The translations under genes and the position numbers were made by a program. Under the pieces are notes generated by a model. It saw only the letters and a list, made by a program, of their open reading frames with translations. It did not search any database and had not been told where the DNA came from. A DNA stretch of 64,000 nt from Mycobacterium sp. GA-1841. GTDB lineage: Bacteria > Actinomycetota > Actinomycetes > Mycobacteriales > Mycobacteriaceae. Position 1 is the first letter of the stretch. Every line of letters starts with the position of its first letter. The stretch covers positions 62,001 to 126,000 of the forward strand of contig NZ_MBEQ01000069.1 of the NCBI RefSeq assembly GCF_001954135.1, written 5' to 3'. Positions 34,736 through 46,586 of the stretch are shown piece by piece.

Positions 34736-34772
34736 CAGGCTTTCGACGGGTGGGGTACCCGCCGAAAGCCTG
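34736..34772 (-). terminator. U-less hairpin terminator
   Basis: CAGGCTTTCGGCGGGT (minus strand, 34757-34772) pairs with ACCCGTCGAAAGCCTG (34736-34751) around a 5-nt loop: 16 bp with one G-U. It starts 15 nt after the stop codon at 34788 and has no T-run, the form common for mycobacterial terminators. The G-U pair would be an A-C mismatch in a plus-strand transcript, so it is read leftward. Confidence 0.7.
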
Positions 34773-34787
34773 CGCTATCCCCGCTCG

Positions 34788-35480
34788 TCAGGCCGGCACG
34801 TCGCGCTGGTACGGACGTTTCGACTCGAACCGCCAGATCGCGTGGTCCAGATCGATGACGTTCCAGTCACGGGCTTCGGCCACCGCACGCACGAGTTCCG
34901 CGGCCCGGCCCGGGTCCATCGCACCGATTTCCCGACAGACGTAGCCGAGCACCATCCGGTCGGCTTTCACCCCGGGTATCCGCGCCAGCATGCGGGCGTA
35001 ATCCCAGGTGATTCCGGACCGCTGCCCCGGCACGGCACACCAGGCCGCCTTGATCTCGTCACTGCGGCGCTCGTCTTCGGTGACCGCTCGCAACTCGTCG
35101 GCGCTCCGAACATCCAGAGCCACAAGGGCTTCCGCGATCATCGTCAGTGCCGCAGCCTTCAGCGGGGCACCGGCCGCCGTCGACGTCGGCCTGCGGTTGC
35201 CGATCTGTGCAGCCCACTGCTCGGGCCCACCCAACTCGGCGATATTCTGCAGGAGTTCCTCGGCGCCGTCGGTATCGGCGTCCGCGCCCTGAGCACCGCG
35301 ATAGCCGCGGTACCGGGCGATGATCTTTTCGACCGTGACATACCGCGCCCCGGTCGAATAGATCGCATCGATCACACAGAGCGCCAACGAATCGGGGTAT
35401 CCCCGCGGTGTGAACCAGCGCTGTGGGTCACCCAGATCGCGATCACAGGCAGCAAGCAATTTCTCTACATCCGACGGCAT
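34788..35480 (-). CDS. Conserved hypothetical protein with an HhH-like motif
   Basis: 230 residues. The ATG at 35480 lies 4 nt after a GGAAGGAAA ribosome-binding site. No signal or membrane segment. Visible pieces are DRDLGDPQRWFTPRGYPDSLALCVIDAIYS, KIIARYRGYRG and ARIPGVKADRMVLGYVCREIG; the last resembles a helix-hairpin-helix with an Asp-like glycosylase fold, but no catalytic lysine/aspartate pair is obvious. A DNA- or heme-related role could be imagined but is not supported. It occupies, with the next gene, the place where M. tuberculosis has ctpD and fadE15. Ends in a strong hairpin. Confidence 0.75.
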   Translation of the reverse strand: MPSDVEKLLAACDRDLGDPQRWFTPRGYPDSLALCVIDAIYSTGARYVTVEKIIARYRGYRGAQGADADTDGAEELLQNIAELGGPEQWAAQIGNRRPTSTAAGAPLKAAALTMIAEALVALDVRSADELRAVTEDERRSDEIKAAWCAVPGQRSGITWDYARMLARIPGVKADRMVLGYVCREIGAMDPGRAAELVRAVAEARDWNVIDLDHAIWRFESKRPYQRDVPA

Positions 35481-35586
35481 GTCGTTTCCTTCCGGCTGAG
35501 GGAACGTCGACCGTTCCCGGTTGAGTCGGAAGCTAGCCCTGTGAGCCGACAAGTTTCGTGGCCGAGCCGCAGTTATCCACAGAGCG

Positions 35587-36564
35587 CTACCATCCACCCT
35601 CGGTGACGATGTCACCAGGCGCACCCTTGAGCGTCACGACATTGACGGAATCGACCGGCACAAAGGGTTTTTCGTCCCCTCCGAACCACTCGCCCACACT
35701 CTTGACGCTCGCCAACCCCTCCGGCGCCGGTAGGTCCTCGGCGTCGGCGTCGTAGTAGTCGAACCACGGCAGCCCGGCAGCGACATACGCGTCCCGGTCC
35801 ACCGGAGTCGGCGGTGGCACCTCGCCGGTGATAGCAGACCACTGGGTCGCACTGCACAGATGCACGAACACCCGACACGAGCGGTCCCCGTCGTAGTCGG
35901 ACAGTGGACGGTCGTCGGCGTACACCTCCTGGCGCATCCGGCCGCCGGCGCCCAGGCCCATGTCCGGCGCGCACGGCGCCGGAAGAATGTCGAACAGGTC
36001 TTCGTCGATCTCCCGCCACTCGAACCGCGGTCGCGCCTGCCACGCCCGCAGCGCCTGCCCAGTGAGGCCGACGGCACGCAACTGAACCCCGCCGTGGACT
36101 TCCCGGCCGGTGAGCTGTCCTTCGACGGTGGCCCCGGCCCCGAGCGGCACCGCCACGAACTGGCGGATGAACCCGTCACCGGCATTGATGCCGTCGAGCC
36201 AGGGCTGCTCGGGCAGCACCACGTAGTTCTGCGGATCACGCGCGAGGCGGTCCTGCCACGTCGTGCCGCTCACCGCGCACACCTTGCCGATGCCGACCTG
36301 GAGCGCAGCGGGCTCCGACGAGGTGAACGACAGCCACATCGCCTCACGTTGGTAGATGGGCAACATGACGCCCCCGTGCGCCAACCAGTCTGCCGGCACC
36401 CGATCGGGATAGTCCTGCACCCGGCGCAGCGGAAACGAGCCCACACTCGGTGGCAACGGGTGCAATCCGGTCTCGGGGATACGAAGCGTCCGCTCGAAAC
36501 CGACCGAAACCGGCCCGAGGACCAACTGGTCGTCGACGACCTTGACGTCAAGTCTGTCCGCCAT
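35587..36564 (-). CDS. Conserved hypothetical protein, function unknown
   Basis: 325 residues from the ATG at 36564, with GGAG 6 nt upstream; an earlier GTG abuts that site. Cytoplasmic by sequence. Segments that might anchor a family search are VMLPIYQREAMWLSF, GINAGDGFIRQFVAVPLG and APDMGLGAGGRMRQEVY. I do not recognise the family. The middle reads like a small enzyme or binding domain, and the C-terminus (SATQWSAITGE, GLPWFDYYD) like an appended module. Codon use is like its neighbours. It is 81 bp upstream-neighboured by sufT on the same strand, but I see no Fe-S motif that would tie it to suf. Confidence 0.75.
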   Translation of the reverse strand: MADRLDVKVVDDQLVLGPVSVGFERTLRIPETGLHPLPPSVGSFPLRRVQDYPDRVPADWLAHGGVMLPIYQREAMWLSFTSSEPAALQVGIGKVCAVSGTTWQDRLARDPQNYVVLPEQPWLDGINAGDGFIRQFVAVPLGAGATVEGQLTGREVHGGVQLRAVGLTGQALRAWQARPRFEWREIDEDLFDILPAPCAPDMGLGAGGRMRQEVYADDRPLSDYDGDRSCRVFVHLCSATQWSAITGEVPPPTPVDRDAYVAAGLPWFDYYDADAEDLPAPEGLASVKSVGEWFGGDEKPFVPVDSVNVVTLKGAPGDIVTEGGW

Positions 36565-36645
36565 GTGCACCTCCGTTGTCGCGTACTGGCGACATTGGTA
36601 GCACCGGGCACCGACAGTCTGTCGGTCAACCGAACGTGGTCAGTG

Positions 36646-36983
36646 CTAGACGGTGAAGCCCAGCGCGCGCAGCTGTTCGCGGCCGTCGTCGGTGATCTTG
36701 TCCGGGCCCCACGGCGGATTCCAGACCCAGTTGATCTTGATCTCGTTGACCAGACCGGCGCCCACCAACGCCGTGCGCGACTGATCCTCGATCACGTCGG
36801 TCAACGGACACGCCGCCGAGGTGAGCGTCATGTCGATCAGCGCGACCGACCCCTCGTCACCTTCCTCGACGTTGAGCCCATAGACCAGGCCCAGATCGAC
36901 CACGTTGATGCCCAACTCGGGGTCCACCACGTCTCGCATGGCCTCTTCGACGTCGGCGAGCAGTTCGTCCGAAGCGGTCTCGC

Positions 36984-36987
<4 letters not shown>
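36646..36987 (-). CDS. sufT: SufT/DUF59 (MIP18-like) Fe-S assembly protein
   Basis: 113 residues of the MIP18/DUF59 family: DPELGINVVDLGLVYGL, then LTSAACPLTDVIEDQ with the conserved cysteine, and WNPPWGPDKI. SufT assists maturation of Fe-S proteins under high demand. The start overlaps the sufU stop by ATGA (36984-36987). Last gene of the suf operon. The equivalent is Rv1466. Confidence 0.93.
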
Positions 36988-39541
<2,554 letters not shown>

Positions 39542-39542
<1 letters not shown>

Positions 39543-40720
39543 TACGCAGTTCTCGATTCGGTGATAGCTAGTTCTCGTTCGATGGCTTCGGTGAGGCGCT
39601 CACGCACCTCTGGTACGGCGATCTTGGCGATGATCTCGTTGAAGAATCCACGCACCACCAGTCGCCGCGCCTGGTCCTCGGGGATGCCGCGGGCGCGCAG
39701 GTAGAACAACTGCTCGTCGTCGAATCGCCCGGTGGCACTGGCGTGTCCGGCACCGGCGATCTCCCCGGTCTCGATCTCCAGGTTGGGCACTGAATCGGCG
39801 CGGGCGCCGTCGGTCAGCACCAGGTTGCGGTTCACCTCGAAGGTGTCGGTGCCGGTGGCCTCGGCCCGGATCAACACGTCGCCGATCCACACCGTGTGCG
39901 CATCGGGCTTGTTGGACTCCGGATCACCTTGCAGCGCACCCTTGTAGAGCACATCGGACTTGCAGTGCGGGACGGCGTGATCGACCAGCAACCGCGATTC
40001 GAAGAACTGGCCGTCGTCGGCGAAGTAGGTGCCGAGCATCTTGGCGTCACCGCCGGGCCCGGTGAACCGCACGGTGGCCGAGGTACGCACGACGTCGCCA
40101 CCGAGGGTGACGTTGACATGACCGAGCACCGCGTCCTTGCCGAGCTTGGCATGGTGAGCGCTGACATGGACCATGTCGTCGGCCCAGTCGGCGATCCAGA
40201 TCAACCCGACGCCGGCCGAATCGCCGACGATGATCTCCACGTTGTCGGCGTAGGTGCCGCTGCCGCGCAGGTCGACCACCACGATGGCGCGCGAGAGCTC
40301 TTCCACTCGAATCTGCAGATGCCCGTAGGCCACCCTGCCTGCCCCGGGGCCGTCGACCACGATCTCGATCGGCTGGGCCACCTCGGTGTCCCGCTTGACC
40401 GTCACCACCGTCGCCGACTCGAACGACGAATAAGCCTGGGCGGCAACACGATCGGCAGGCACACCAGCCTCGCCGAGCCGCTTGTCGTCGCGGCCGACGG
40501 TCTCGACGGTCACGCCGGGCCGCTCGGTCACGGTGATGCCGGCGCTGCCGTTCGCGACGGCCGAGCCGTCGTGCAGCCCGCGCAGCCGCTTGAGCGGGGT
40601 GAACCGCCACAGCTCATCGCGGCCGCCGGGCACCTCGAAGGCGTTGACGTCGAACGAGGCGAACAACTCGCCCTTATTGACAGCCACGCTCTCGGCCGCC
40701 TCAGTCAGATTTGAACTCAA
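39542..40720 (-). CDS. sufD: SufD scaffold subunit
   Basis: 392 residues. The SufBD beta-helix core is visible (GRVAYGHLQIRVEE, VEIIVGDSAGVGLI, FFESRLLVDHAVPHCKSDV). SufD pairs with SufB to accept iron and sulfur. The C-terminus (ASATGRFDDEQLFYLRARGI) carries the SufB/D-type His-free signature. The start is TTG 40720, one base after the sufB stop, with no clear ribosome-binding site, so it probably relies on coupling. The equivalent is Rv1462. Confidence 0.95.
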
Positions 40721-40721
40721 C

Positions 40722-42185
40722 TTAACCGACCGCGCCTTCCATCTGCAGCTCGATCAGCCGGTTGAGCTCGAGCGCGTATTCCATGGGCAGTTCCTTGGCG
40801 ATGGGCTCGACGAACCCGCGCACCACCATCGCCATCGCCTCGTCCTCGGTCAGGCCGCGGCTCATCAGGTAGAAGAGCTGATCCTCGCTGACCTTGGAGA
40901 CCGTGGCCTCGTGCCCCATCGTGACGTCGTCCTCGCGGATGTCGACGTAGGGGTAGGTGTCGCTGCGGCTGATCGTATCGACCAGCAGCGCATCGCATTT
41001 CACGCTGGACTTGGAGCCGTGAGCGCCCTTGTTGACCTGAACCAGGCCGCGGTAGGACGCCCGGCCGCCACCGCGGGCCACCGACTTGGACACGATGTTG
41101 GAGGACGTGTGCGGGGCCAGATGCAGCATCTTGGCGCCGGTGTCCTGGTGCTGCCCTTCACCGGCGAACGCCACGGAGAGCACCTCACCCTTGGCGTGCT
41201 CACCGGTCATCCACACCGCGGGGTACTTCATGGTGACCTTGGAGCCGATGTTGCCGTCGATCCACTCCATGGTGGCGCCGGCCTCGGCCCGGGCCCGCTT
41301 GGTGACCAGGTTGTAGACGTTGTTCGACCAGTTCTGGATCGTGGTGTAGCGCACCCGGGCACCCGGCTTGACGACGATCTCGACGACGGCCGAATGCAGC
41401 GAGTCGGACTTGTAGATCGGCGCGGTACAGCCCTCGACGTAGTGCACGTAGGAGCCCTCGTCGGCAATGATCAGCGTCCGCTCGAACTGACCCATGTTCT
41501 CGGTGTTGATCCGGAAGTAGGCCTGCAGCGGGATGTCGACGTGCACGCCCGGCGGCACGTAGATGAAGGAACCACCCGACCACACCGCGGTGTTCAGCGC
41601 CGAGAACTTGTTGTCACCGGCGGGGATCACGGTGCCGAAGTACTGCTTGAAGATCTCCGGATGCTCACGCAGACCCGAATCGGTGTCCAGGAAGATGACG
41701 CCCTGGGCCTCAAGGTCCTCGCGGATCTGGTGGTACACCACCTCGGACTCGTACTGGGCGGCGACACCGGCGACGAGCCGCTGCTTCTCGGCTTCCGGGA
41801 TGCCAAGGCGGTCATAGGTGTTGCGGATGTCCTCGGGCAGGTCCTCCCAGGACGCCGCCTGCTTCTCGGTGGAACGCACGAAGTACTTGATGTTGTCGAA
41901 GTCGATGCCCTCGAGGTTGGACCCCCAGTTCGGCATGGGCTTCTTGTCGAAGGTGCGCAGCGCCTTGAGCCGGGACTCCAGCATCCACTCCGGCTCGTTC
42001 TTCTTGGCCGAAATGTCACGCACCACAGCTTCGGAAAGACCGCGCTGCGCACTGGCGCCGGCGACGTCGGAGTCCGACCAGCCGTAGCCGTAGTTACCCA
42101 GCGACGCAATCGTCTCTTCCTGGGTCAAGGTCCGATCCTCTTCGCGCAAGCGGCTCATCGGTGCCGTTTCGGGCGTGGTGGTCAT
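40722..42185 (-). CDS. sufB: SufB scaffold subunit, intein-free
   Basis: 487 residues. The beta-helix scaffold subunit on which clusters are built. Landmarks are [45 protein letters not shown], the cysteine of [16 protein letters not shown] and the C-terminal [12 protein letters not shown]. In M. tuberculosis SufB is interrupted by an intein that must splice for activity; here the frame is continuous. The first 20 residues include MSRLREEDR, which I do not expect from the family; its DNA resembles the dispersed 33-bp repeat. The start overlaps the sufR stop (ATGA). The equivalent is Rv1461. Confidence 0.97.
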   Translation of the reverse strand: MTTTPETAPMSRLREEDRTLTQEETIASLGNYGYGWSDSDVAGASAQRGLSEAVVRDISAKKNEPEWMLESRLKALRTFDKKPMPNWGSNLEGIDFDNIKYFVRSTEKQAASWEDLPEDIRNTYDRLGIPEAEKQRLVAGVAAQYESEVVYHQIREDLEAQGVIFLDTDSGLREHPEIFKQYFGTVIPAGDNKFSALNTAVWSGGSFIYVPPGVHVDIPLQAYFRINTENMGQFERTLIIADEGSYVHYVEGCTAPIYKSDSLHSAVVEIVVKPGARVRYTTIQNWSNNVYNLVTKRARAEAGATMEWIDGNIGSKVTMKYPAVWMTGEHAKGEVLSVAFAGEGQHQDTGAKMLHLAPHTSSNIVSKSVARGGGRASYRGLVQVNKGAHGSKSSVKCDALLVDTISRSDTYPYVDIREDDVTMGHEATVSKVSEDQLFYLMSRGLTEDEAMAMVVRGFVEPIAKELPMEYALELNRLIELQMEGAVG

Positions 42186-43000
42186 GTCGCCGCTCCTTGG
42201 TTGATTGTGGCGGTCGTCCGAGTGCGGGCTGTGCCCCGAACTTTGATTGTGGTGCCGGTGGTTTCGGCGCTTTCGGCGTCGAGGGGGACGTGGGTGGTAC
42301 AGGCGCAGTCACCGTTGACGATGGTGGCCAGGCGCTGCACGTGGGTGCCCAGGATCTCGGCGAACGCCTCGCTCTCCGTCTCGCACAGCTCCGGGAATTC
42401 CTCGGCCACGTGAGATACCGGACAGTGATGCTGGCAGATCTGCACTCCGTGAATCGGCCCGTCCACCGGTGTCGTCGTCGTCGCATAACCGGCGCGCGTC
42501 ATCGCATCGGCTACCCGACCGGCAGTATCTGCAACGTCACCCGACCCTGCGGTTACTCCCGCGAGGATGGTGTCGATCCGGCGCCGCGCGAACGTCCGCA
42601 CGGCATCCTCGCCGCCGATCTCGCGAAGTTGCCGGATCGCGGCGACCGCGAGGTCGTCGTAGGTGTGGCCGAGCTTGGCCCGCCCGGCGGCCGTCAGCCG
42701 ATAACGCTTCGCCGGCCGACCCCGTCCGCTGTGCTGCCACGCCGCGGCAGCGCTGGCCTGTGCGTCACCGGCGTCGATCAGGGCATCGAGATGGCGACGT
42801 ACACCGGCGGCCGAAATGCCGAGCCGCTCACCGATCTGGCCGGCCGTGATGGGGCCCTCGAGCAGCAGGTGGATGATCGCGCGTCGGGTATGCCCGTCAG
42901 ACGCCGGCACTACGTCATTGACCGGCGTCGGCACACCGGCCGAAACTGGGCTCGACACCGGGCTCAACACTGGGCCCGTGGTCTCGCGACGCATTTTCAC
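42182..43000 (-). CDS. sufR: SufR, Fe-S-sensing repressor of the suf operon
   Basis: 272 residues from the GTG at 43000. A winged-HTH ([20 protein letters not shown], then [19 protein letters not shown]) is followed by a C-terminal cluster-binding region with cysteines in [20 protein letters not shown] and NGDCACTTH. In mycobacteria SufR binds a [4Fe-4S] cluster and represses its own operon. A dyad (42997-43013) overlaps this start. A three-codon ATG GTG TTG TGA frame ends on the same GTG (GTGA overlap) after GGAGGAA, suggesting coupled initiation. The equivalent is Rv1460. Confidence 0.92.
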   Translation of the reverse strand: MKMRRETTGPVLSPVSSPVSAGVPTPVNDVVPASDGHTRRAIIHLLLEGPITAGQIGERLGISAAGVRRHLDALIDAGDAQASAAAAWQHSGRGRPAKRYRLTAAGRAKLGHTYDDLAVAAIRQLREIGGEDAVRTFARRRIDTILAGVTAGSGDVADTAGRVADAMTRAGYATTTTPVDGPIHGVQICQHHCPVSHVAEEFPELCETESEAFAEILGTHVQRLATIVNGDCACTTHVPLDAESAETTGTTIKVRGTARTRTTATINQGAAT

Positions 43001-43013
43001 AACACCATTGTGA
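42997..43013. promoter_or_regulatory. Probable SufR operator overlapping the sufR start codon
   Basis: TCACAACACCATTGTGA is a perfect 6-bp inverted repeat with a 5-nt centre (arms 42997-43002 and 43008-43013). The mycobacterial SufR site is described as a short inverted repeat of ACACT-N5-TGTGA type, and the TGTGA half and 5-nt spacing match. The site covers the first bases of the sufR GTG. Confidence 0.65.
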
Positions 43014-43098
43014 CGGAATTCCTCCGCCGGTTCTAGCAAGGGCACCCTTACGTGACCGGGGCCACCCTTGCCCGGCGTGGAGCGCGTCGATCGACGGT

Positions 43099-43111
43099 TA
43101 CGCTGCCCTGA
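43099..43111 (+). promoter_or_regulatory. Leaderless promoter candidate for mptB
   Basis: TACGCT (43099-43104) fits TANNNT, and six nt later the mptB ATG begins (43111). No ribosome-binding site is present. This is the expected geometry for a transcript whose first base is the A of the ATG. Confidence 0.6.
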
Positions 43112-44787
43112 TGGCAAGCCGCCTGTCGTCCTTCAGCTCCTCGATCGCCCGGTGGCACGGCGACGAACGGACAGTCGGGTCCCCACTCAACCCCGCCGAG
43201 GTCGTCGCGCAGCGCCGAACCCGGCTGTTCGGGGCCACCGGAACCGTGCTGATGGCGATCGGCGCCCTCGGCGCCGGTGCTCGTCCGGTCGTCCAGGACC
43301 CGACATTCGGGGTGCGGTTGCTCAACCTGCCGTCGCGTATCCAGACCGTATCGCTGACCATGACCACCACCGGCGCGGTGATGATGGCGTTGGCCTGGCT
43401 GATGCTCGGCCGATTCGCGCTCGGCCCGCGACGCATGTCCCGCAGCCAGCTCGACCGGACGCTGTTGCTGTGGGCCATCCCGCTTCTCATCGCGCCGCCG
43501 ATGTACAGCAAGGACGTTTACTCCTACCTGGCACAGAGCGAGATCGGGTACATCGGGCTCAACCCGTACCAGGTCGGCCCGGCCACCGGCCTGGGCCTCG
43601 ACCACGTCTTCACCCTCTCGGTGCCCAGTCTGTGGCGTGAGACCCCGGCACCGTACGGACCGCTGTTCCTGTGGATCGGCGAGAGCATCTCCGCGTTGAC
43701 CGGGGAGAACATCGTCGCGGCGGTGCTCTGCCACCGGATCGTGGTGTTGCTCGGCGTCGGGCTCATCGTGTGGGCCACCCCGCGACTGGCCCGCCGCTGC
43801 GGCGTCGCCGAGGTCAGTGCGCTGTGGCTCGGTGCCTGCAATCCCCTGTTGTTCATGCATCTGGTGGCCGGAATCCACAACGAGGCCCTGATGCTCGGGT
43901 TGATGCTGGCCGGCACCGAGTTTGCGCTCCGCGGCATCGATGCTGCCGCGGCGATCATCCCCCGGCCGCTGGCCTGGCCCCACGCCCGCGAGGACTGGCA
44001 GCGCTGGTACCCGGCCGCGATGCTGACCGTCGGCGCCGTGCTGATCACGTTGTCCTCCCAGGTGAAACTGCCGTCGCTGCTGGCGCTCGGTTTCGTCGCG
44101 ATGGCGCTGGCCTGGCGTCTCGGCGGCACCGTCAAGGCGTTCTTCGCCGCGAGCGTCCCGCTGGGCGCCATCTCGCTGGTGGTGATGGCGCTGATCGGCT
44201 GGGCCAGCGGGTTGGGCTTCGGCTGGTTGTCCACCCTGGGCACGGCCAATGTGGTCCGCAGCTGGATGTCCCCGCCGACGTTGCTGGCCCTGGGCACCGG
44301 CCAGGTCGGGATCCTGCTGGGGCTGGGTGACCACACCACCGCGGTCCTGGGCCTGACCCGTGGGATCGGCGTCTTCATGATCGCGATCCTGGTCAGCTGG
44401 CTGCTCGTCGCCGTGCTGCGCGGCCGGCTACATCCCGTCGGCGGCCTCGGCGTCGCCTTGGGCGGCACCATCCTGTTGGCGCCGGTGGTGCAACCGTGGT
44501 ACCTGCTGTGGGCGGTGATCCCGCTGGCCGCCTGGGCGACCCGGCCCGGGTTCCGCGGTTCGACGATCGCGATCACCCTGGTCGTCGGCATCTTCGGCCC
44601 GACGGCCAACGGCGACCGGTTCACCTTGTTCCAGATCGTGATGGCCACCCTGGCCAGCACCATGATCGTGCTGATCCTCATCGGGCTGACCTGGCGTCGA
44701 TTGCCGTGGCGCGCGTCACGCCAGAGGGACACAAGCCCACCGCCGACACCCGCGCAGTCTCCCGACGCCTACGCTGAATCCCCGTGA
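43111..44787 (+). CDS. mptB: Alpha-1,6-mannosyltransferase MptB (GT-C family)
   Basis: Polyprenyl-phosphomannose-dependent enzyme that starts or extends the alpha-1,6-mannan core of lipomannan and lipoarabinomannan. 558 residues with about 12-13 transmembrane helices. The GT-C acidic motif lies in the first extracellular loop: PPMYSKDVYSYLAQSE. Other landmarks are PYGPLFLWIGESI and HLVAGIHNEALMLGLML. The C-terminal 30 residues are a soluble basic/proline tail. The ATG appears leaderless. The next gene overlaps its stop by 4 bases. The equivalent is Rv1459c. Confidence 0.9.
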   Translation: MASRLSSFSSSIARWHGDERTVGSPLNPAEVVAQRRTRLFGATGTVLMAIGALGAGARPVVQDPTFGVRLLNLPSRIQTVSLTMTTTGAVMMALAWLMLGRFALGPRRMSRSQLDRTLLLWAIPLLIAPPMYSKDVYSYLAQSEIGYIGLNPYQVGPATGLGLDHVFTLSVPSLWRETPAPYGPLFLWIGESISALTGENIVAAVLCHRIVVLLGVGLIVWATPRLARRCGVAEVSALWLGACNPLLFMHLVAGIHNEALMLGLMLAGTEFALRGIDAAAAIIPRPLAWPHAREDWQRWYPAAMLTVGAVLITLSSQVKLPSLLALGFVAMALAWRLGGTVKAFFAASVPLGAISLVVMALIGWASGLGFGWLSTLGTANVVRSWMSPPTLLALGTGQVGILLGLGDHTTAVLGLTRGIGVFMIAILVSWLLVAVLRGRLHPVGGLGVALGGTILLAPVVQPWYLLWAVIPLAAWATRPGFRGSTIAITLVVGIFGPTANGDRFTLFQIVMATLASTMIVLILIGLTWRRLPWRASRQRDTSPPPTPAQSPDAYAESP

Positions 44788-45782
44788 CCTCGCGTTCCGA
44801 AGCCGGCGGCTCCTCGCGCAAGCGCTCGTCGGCAGCCGGCGGCTCCTCGCGCAAGCGCTCGTCGGCTCCACCAGTGCTGCTCCGCGGCGTCAGCAAGCGC
44901 TACGGTTCCACCACAGCGGTGTCGAACCTGGACCTCGAGGTGCAACGCGCCGAAGTGCTGGCGTTGCTGGGTCCCAATGGCGCCGGGAAGACCACCACGG
45001 TCGAAATGTGTGAAGGATTCATCCGCCCGGACGACGGCCGGGTCGAGATTCTCGGTCTGGATCCTGTCGCCGAGAACGCCCGGGTCCGCGAACGGATCGG
45101 GGTGATGTTGCAGGGCGGCGGTGGCTATCCCGCGGCTCGCGCCGGCGAAATGCTCAAGCTGGTGGCCTCCTACGCCGCCGATCCCCTCGACCCGGCCTGG
45201 CTGATGGAGACGCTCGGACTCACCGAATCGGCCCGCACCACCTACCGCCGGCTGTCCGGCGGCCAGCAGCAGCGCCTGGCCCTGGCCTGCGCCGTCGTCG
45301 GCCGGCCCGAGCTGGTCTTCCTCGACGAACCCACCGCCGGAATGGACGCTCACGCCCGAATTGTGGTGTGGGAGTTGATCGATGCGCTGCGCCGTGACGG
45401 TGTCACCGTCGTGCTGACCACCCATCACCTCGCCGAGGCCGAGGAACTGGCCGACCGGATCGTGATCATCGATCACGGGGTGGCGGTCGCCACCGGTACG
45501 CCGGCCGAATTGACCCACAGTGGCGCGGAGAACCAGTTGCGGTTCAGTGCGCCACGCAAGCTCGACCTGTCCCTGTTGACCGCCGCCCTGCCGGAGGGTT
45601 ACAAGGCCGCCGAGACGGCTCCCGGGGAGTACCTGGTGGAGGGGCAGATCGACCCACAGGTGCTGGCGACGGTGACAGCGTGGTGCGCGCGGCTCAACGT
45701 GTTGGCCACTGGCATGCGGGTGGAGCAGCGCAGCCTCGAAGACGTTTTCCTCGACCTCACCGGACGGGAGCTGCGGTCATGA
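44784..45782 (+). CDS. ABC-2 type transporter, ATP-binding subunit
   Basis: 332 residues. Walker A GPNGAGKTT, signature LSGGQQQRLALA, Walker B LVFLDEPTAGMD and the H-loop TTHHLAEAE. The C-terminal 90 residues are a DrrA-like tail (QRSLEDVFLDLTGRELRS). The first 25 residues (from SEAGGSS to RKRSSAPP) come from a 33-bp tandem duplication and are not conserved, so the true domain begins at about VLLRGVSKRYG. The GTG start overlaps the mptB stop (GTGA). Works with the permease encoded next; the substrate is unknown. The equivalent is Rv1458c. Confidence 0.92.
   Translation: MTSRSEAGGSSRKRSSAAGGSSRKRSSAPPVLLRGVSKRYGSTTAVSNLDLEVQRAEVLALLGPNGAGKTTTVEMCEGFIRPDDGRVEILGLDPVAENARVRERIGVMLQGGGGYPAARAGEMLKLVASYAADPLDPAWLMETLGLTESARTTYRRLSGGQQQRLALACAVVGRPELVFLDEPTAGMDAHARIVVWELIDALRRDGVTVVLTTHHLAEAEELADRIVIIDHGVAVATGTPAELTHSGAENQLRFSAPRKLDLSLLTAALPEGYKAAETAPGEYLVEGQIDPQVLATVTAWCARLNVLATGMRVEQRSLEDVFLDLTGRELRS
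44802..44867. repeat. 33-bp tandem duplication (two copies) at the 5' end of the ABC ATPase gene
   Basis: Two copies of a 33-bp unit (GCCGGCGGCTCCTCGCGCAA plus GCGCTCGTCGGCA) occupy 44802-44834 and 44835-44867, differing only in the last base. They add the peptide AGGSSRKRSSA twice to the protein. A close relative lies at 22363-22405, and a partial one at the sufB start (about 42136-42165). Confidence 0.95.
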
Positions 45783-46561
45783 CGAGCACGCCGAACCGAT
45801 TCGTCCCAGGAACCTTTTCCCCGGACCCGCGCCCGGCGAAGGTGCCGGCGATGCTGGCCGCCCAGTTCGGGCTGGAGCTGAAACTGTTGCTGCGCAACGG
45901 CGAACAGCTTCTGCTGACGATGTTCATCCCGATCACGCTGCTGGTCGGGATGACGCTGTTGCCGCTGGGATCATTCGGCGATCACCGCGCCGCCACGTTC
46001 ACGCCGGCCATCATGGCGCTCGCCCTGATCTCCACCGCCTTCACCGGGCAGGCCATCGCGGTGGCCTTCGATCGTCGATATGGCGCGCTCAAACGGCTCG
46101 GCGCGACGGCGCTCCCGGTCTGGGGAATCATCGTCGGCAAATCGCTGGCCGTGGTGACCGTGGTGTTCTTGCAGGCAATCCTGTTGGGTGCCATCGGTTT
46201 TGCGCTGGGGTGGCGGCCTTCGCCGCTGGGGTTGGCGCTGGGTGCGGTGGTGATCGCGCTGGGCACCGCCACATTTGCCGCATTGGGGCTGCTGCTCGGC
46301 GGCACGCTCAAAGCCGAGATCGTGCTGGCGTTGGCGAACCTGTTGTGGTTCGTTTTCGCCGGCCTCGGCGCGTTGACCCTCGACGGTGGGCCGGTGCCGT
46401 CGGCCCTGCGGTGGGCCGCCCGACTGACCCCGTCCGGTGCCCTCACCGAAGCCCTGACCCAGGCGATGACGGTATCGGTGGACTGGTTCGGGCTGGCCGT
46501 GTTGGCCGTCTGGGGCGCGGTGGCCGCGGTGGCCGCATTGCGGTGGTTCCGGTTCACCTGA
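45779..46561 (+). CDS. ABC-2 type transporter permease
   Basis: 260 residues with six hydrophobic segments, beginning with QLLLTMFIPITLLVGMTLLPL. FDRRYGALKRLGATAL fits the conserved coupling segment of ABC-2 permeases. The ATG overlaps the ATPase stop (ATGA at 45779-45782), so the two subunits are coupled. The cargo is unknown; proximity to mptB and ctaA gives no firm clue. The equivalent is Rv1457c. Confidence 0.9.
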   Translation: MTSTPNRFVPGTFSPDPRPAKVPAMLAAQFGLELKLLLRNGEQLLLTMFIPITLLVGMTLLPLGSFGDHRAATFTPAIMALALISTAFTGQAIAVAFDRRYGALKRLGATALPVWGIIVGKSLAVVTVVFLQAILLGAIGFALGWRPSPLGLALGAVVIALGTATFAALGLLLGGTLKAEIVLALANLLWFVFAGLGALTLDGGPVPSALRWAARLTPSGALTEALTQAMTVSVDWFGLAVLAVWGAVAAVAALRWFRFT

Positions 46562-46586
46562 TCCAGCACCGCCCCTACTACGGGCT

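Noticed and set aside
40722..42185. SufB intein as in M. tuberculosis
   Set aside because: The frame is continuous at 487 residues with no splicing-block motifs.
40482..42413. Plus-strand frame of 643 codons opposite sufB/sufD
   Set aside because: Shadow of two well-supported suf genes.
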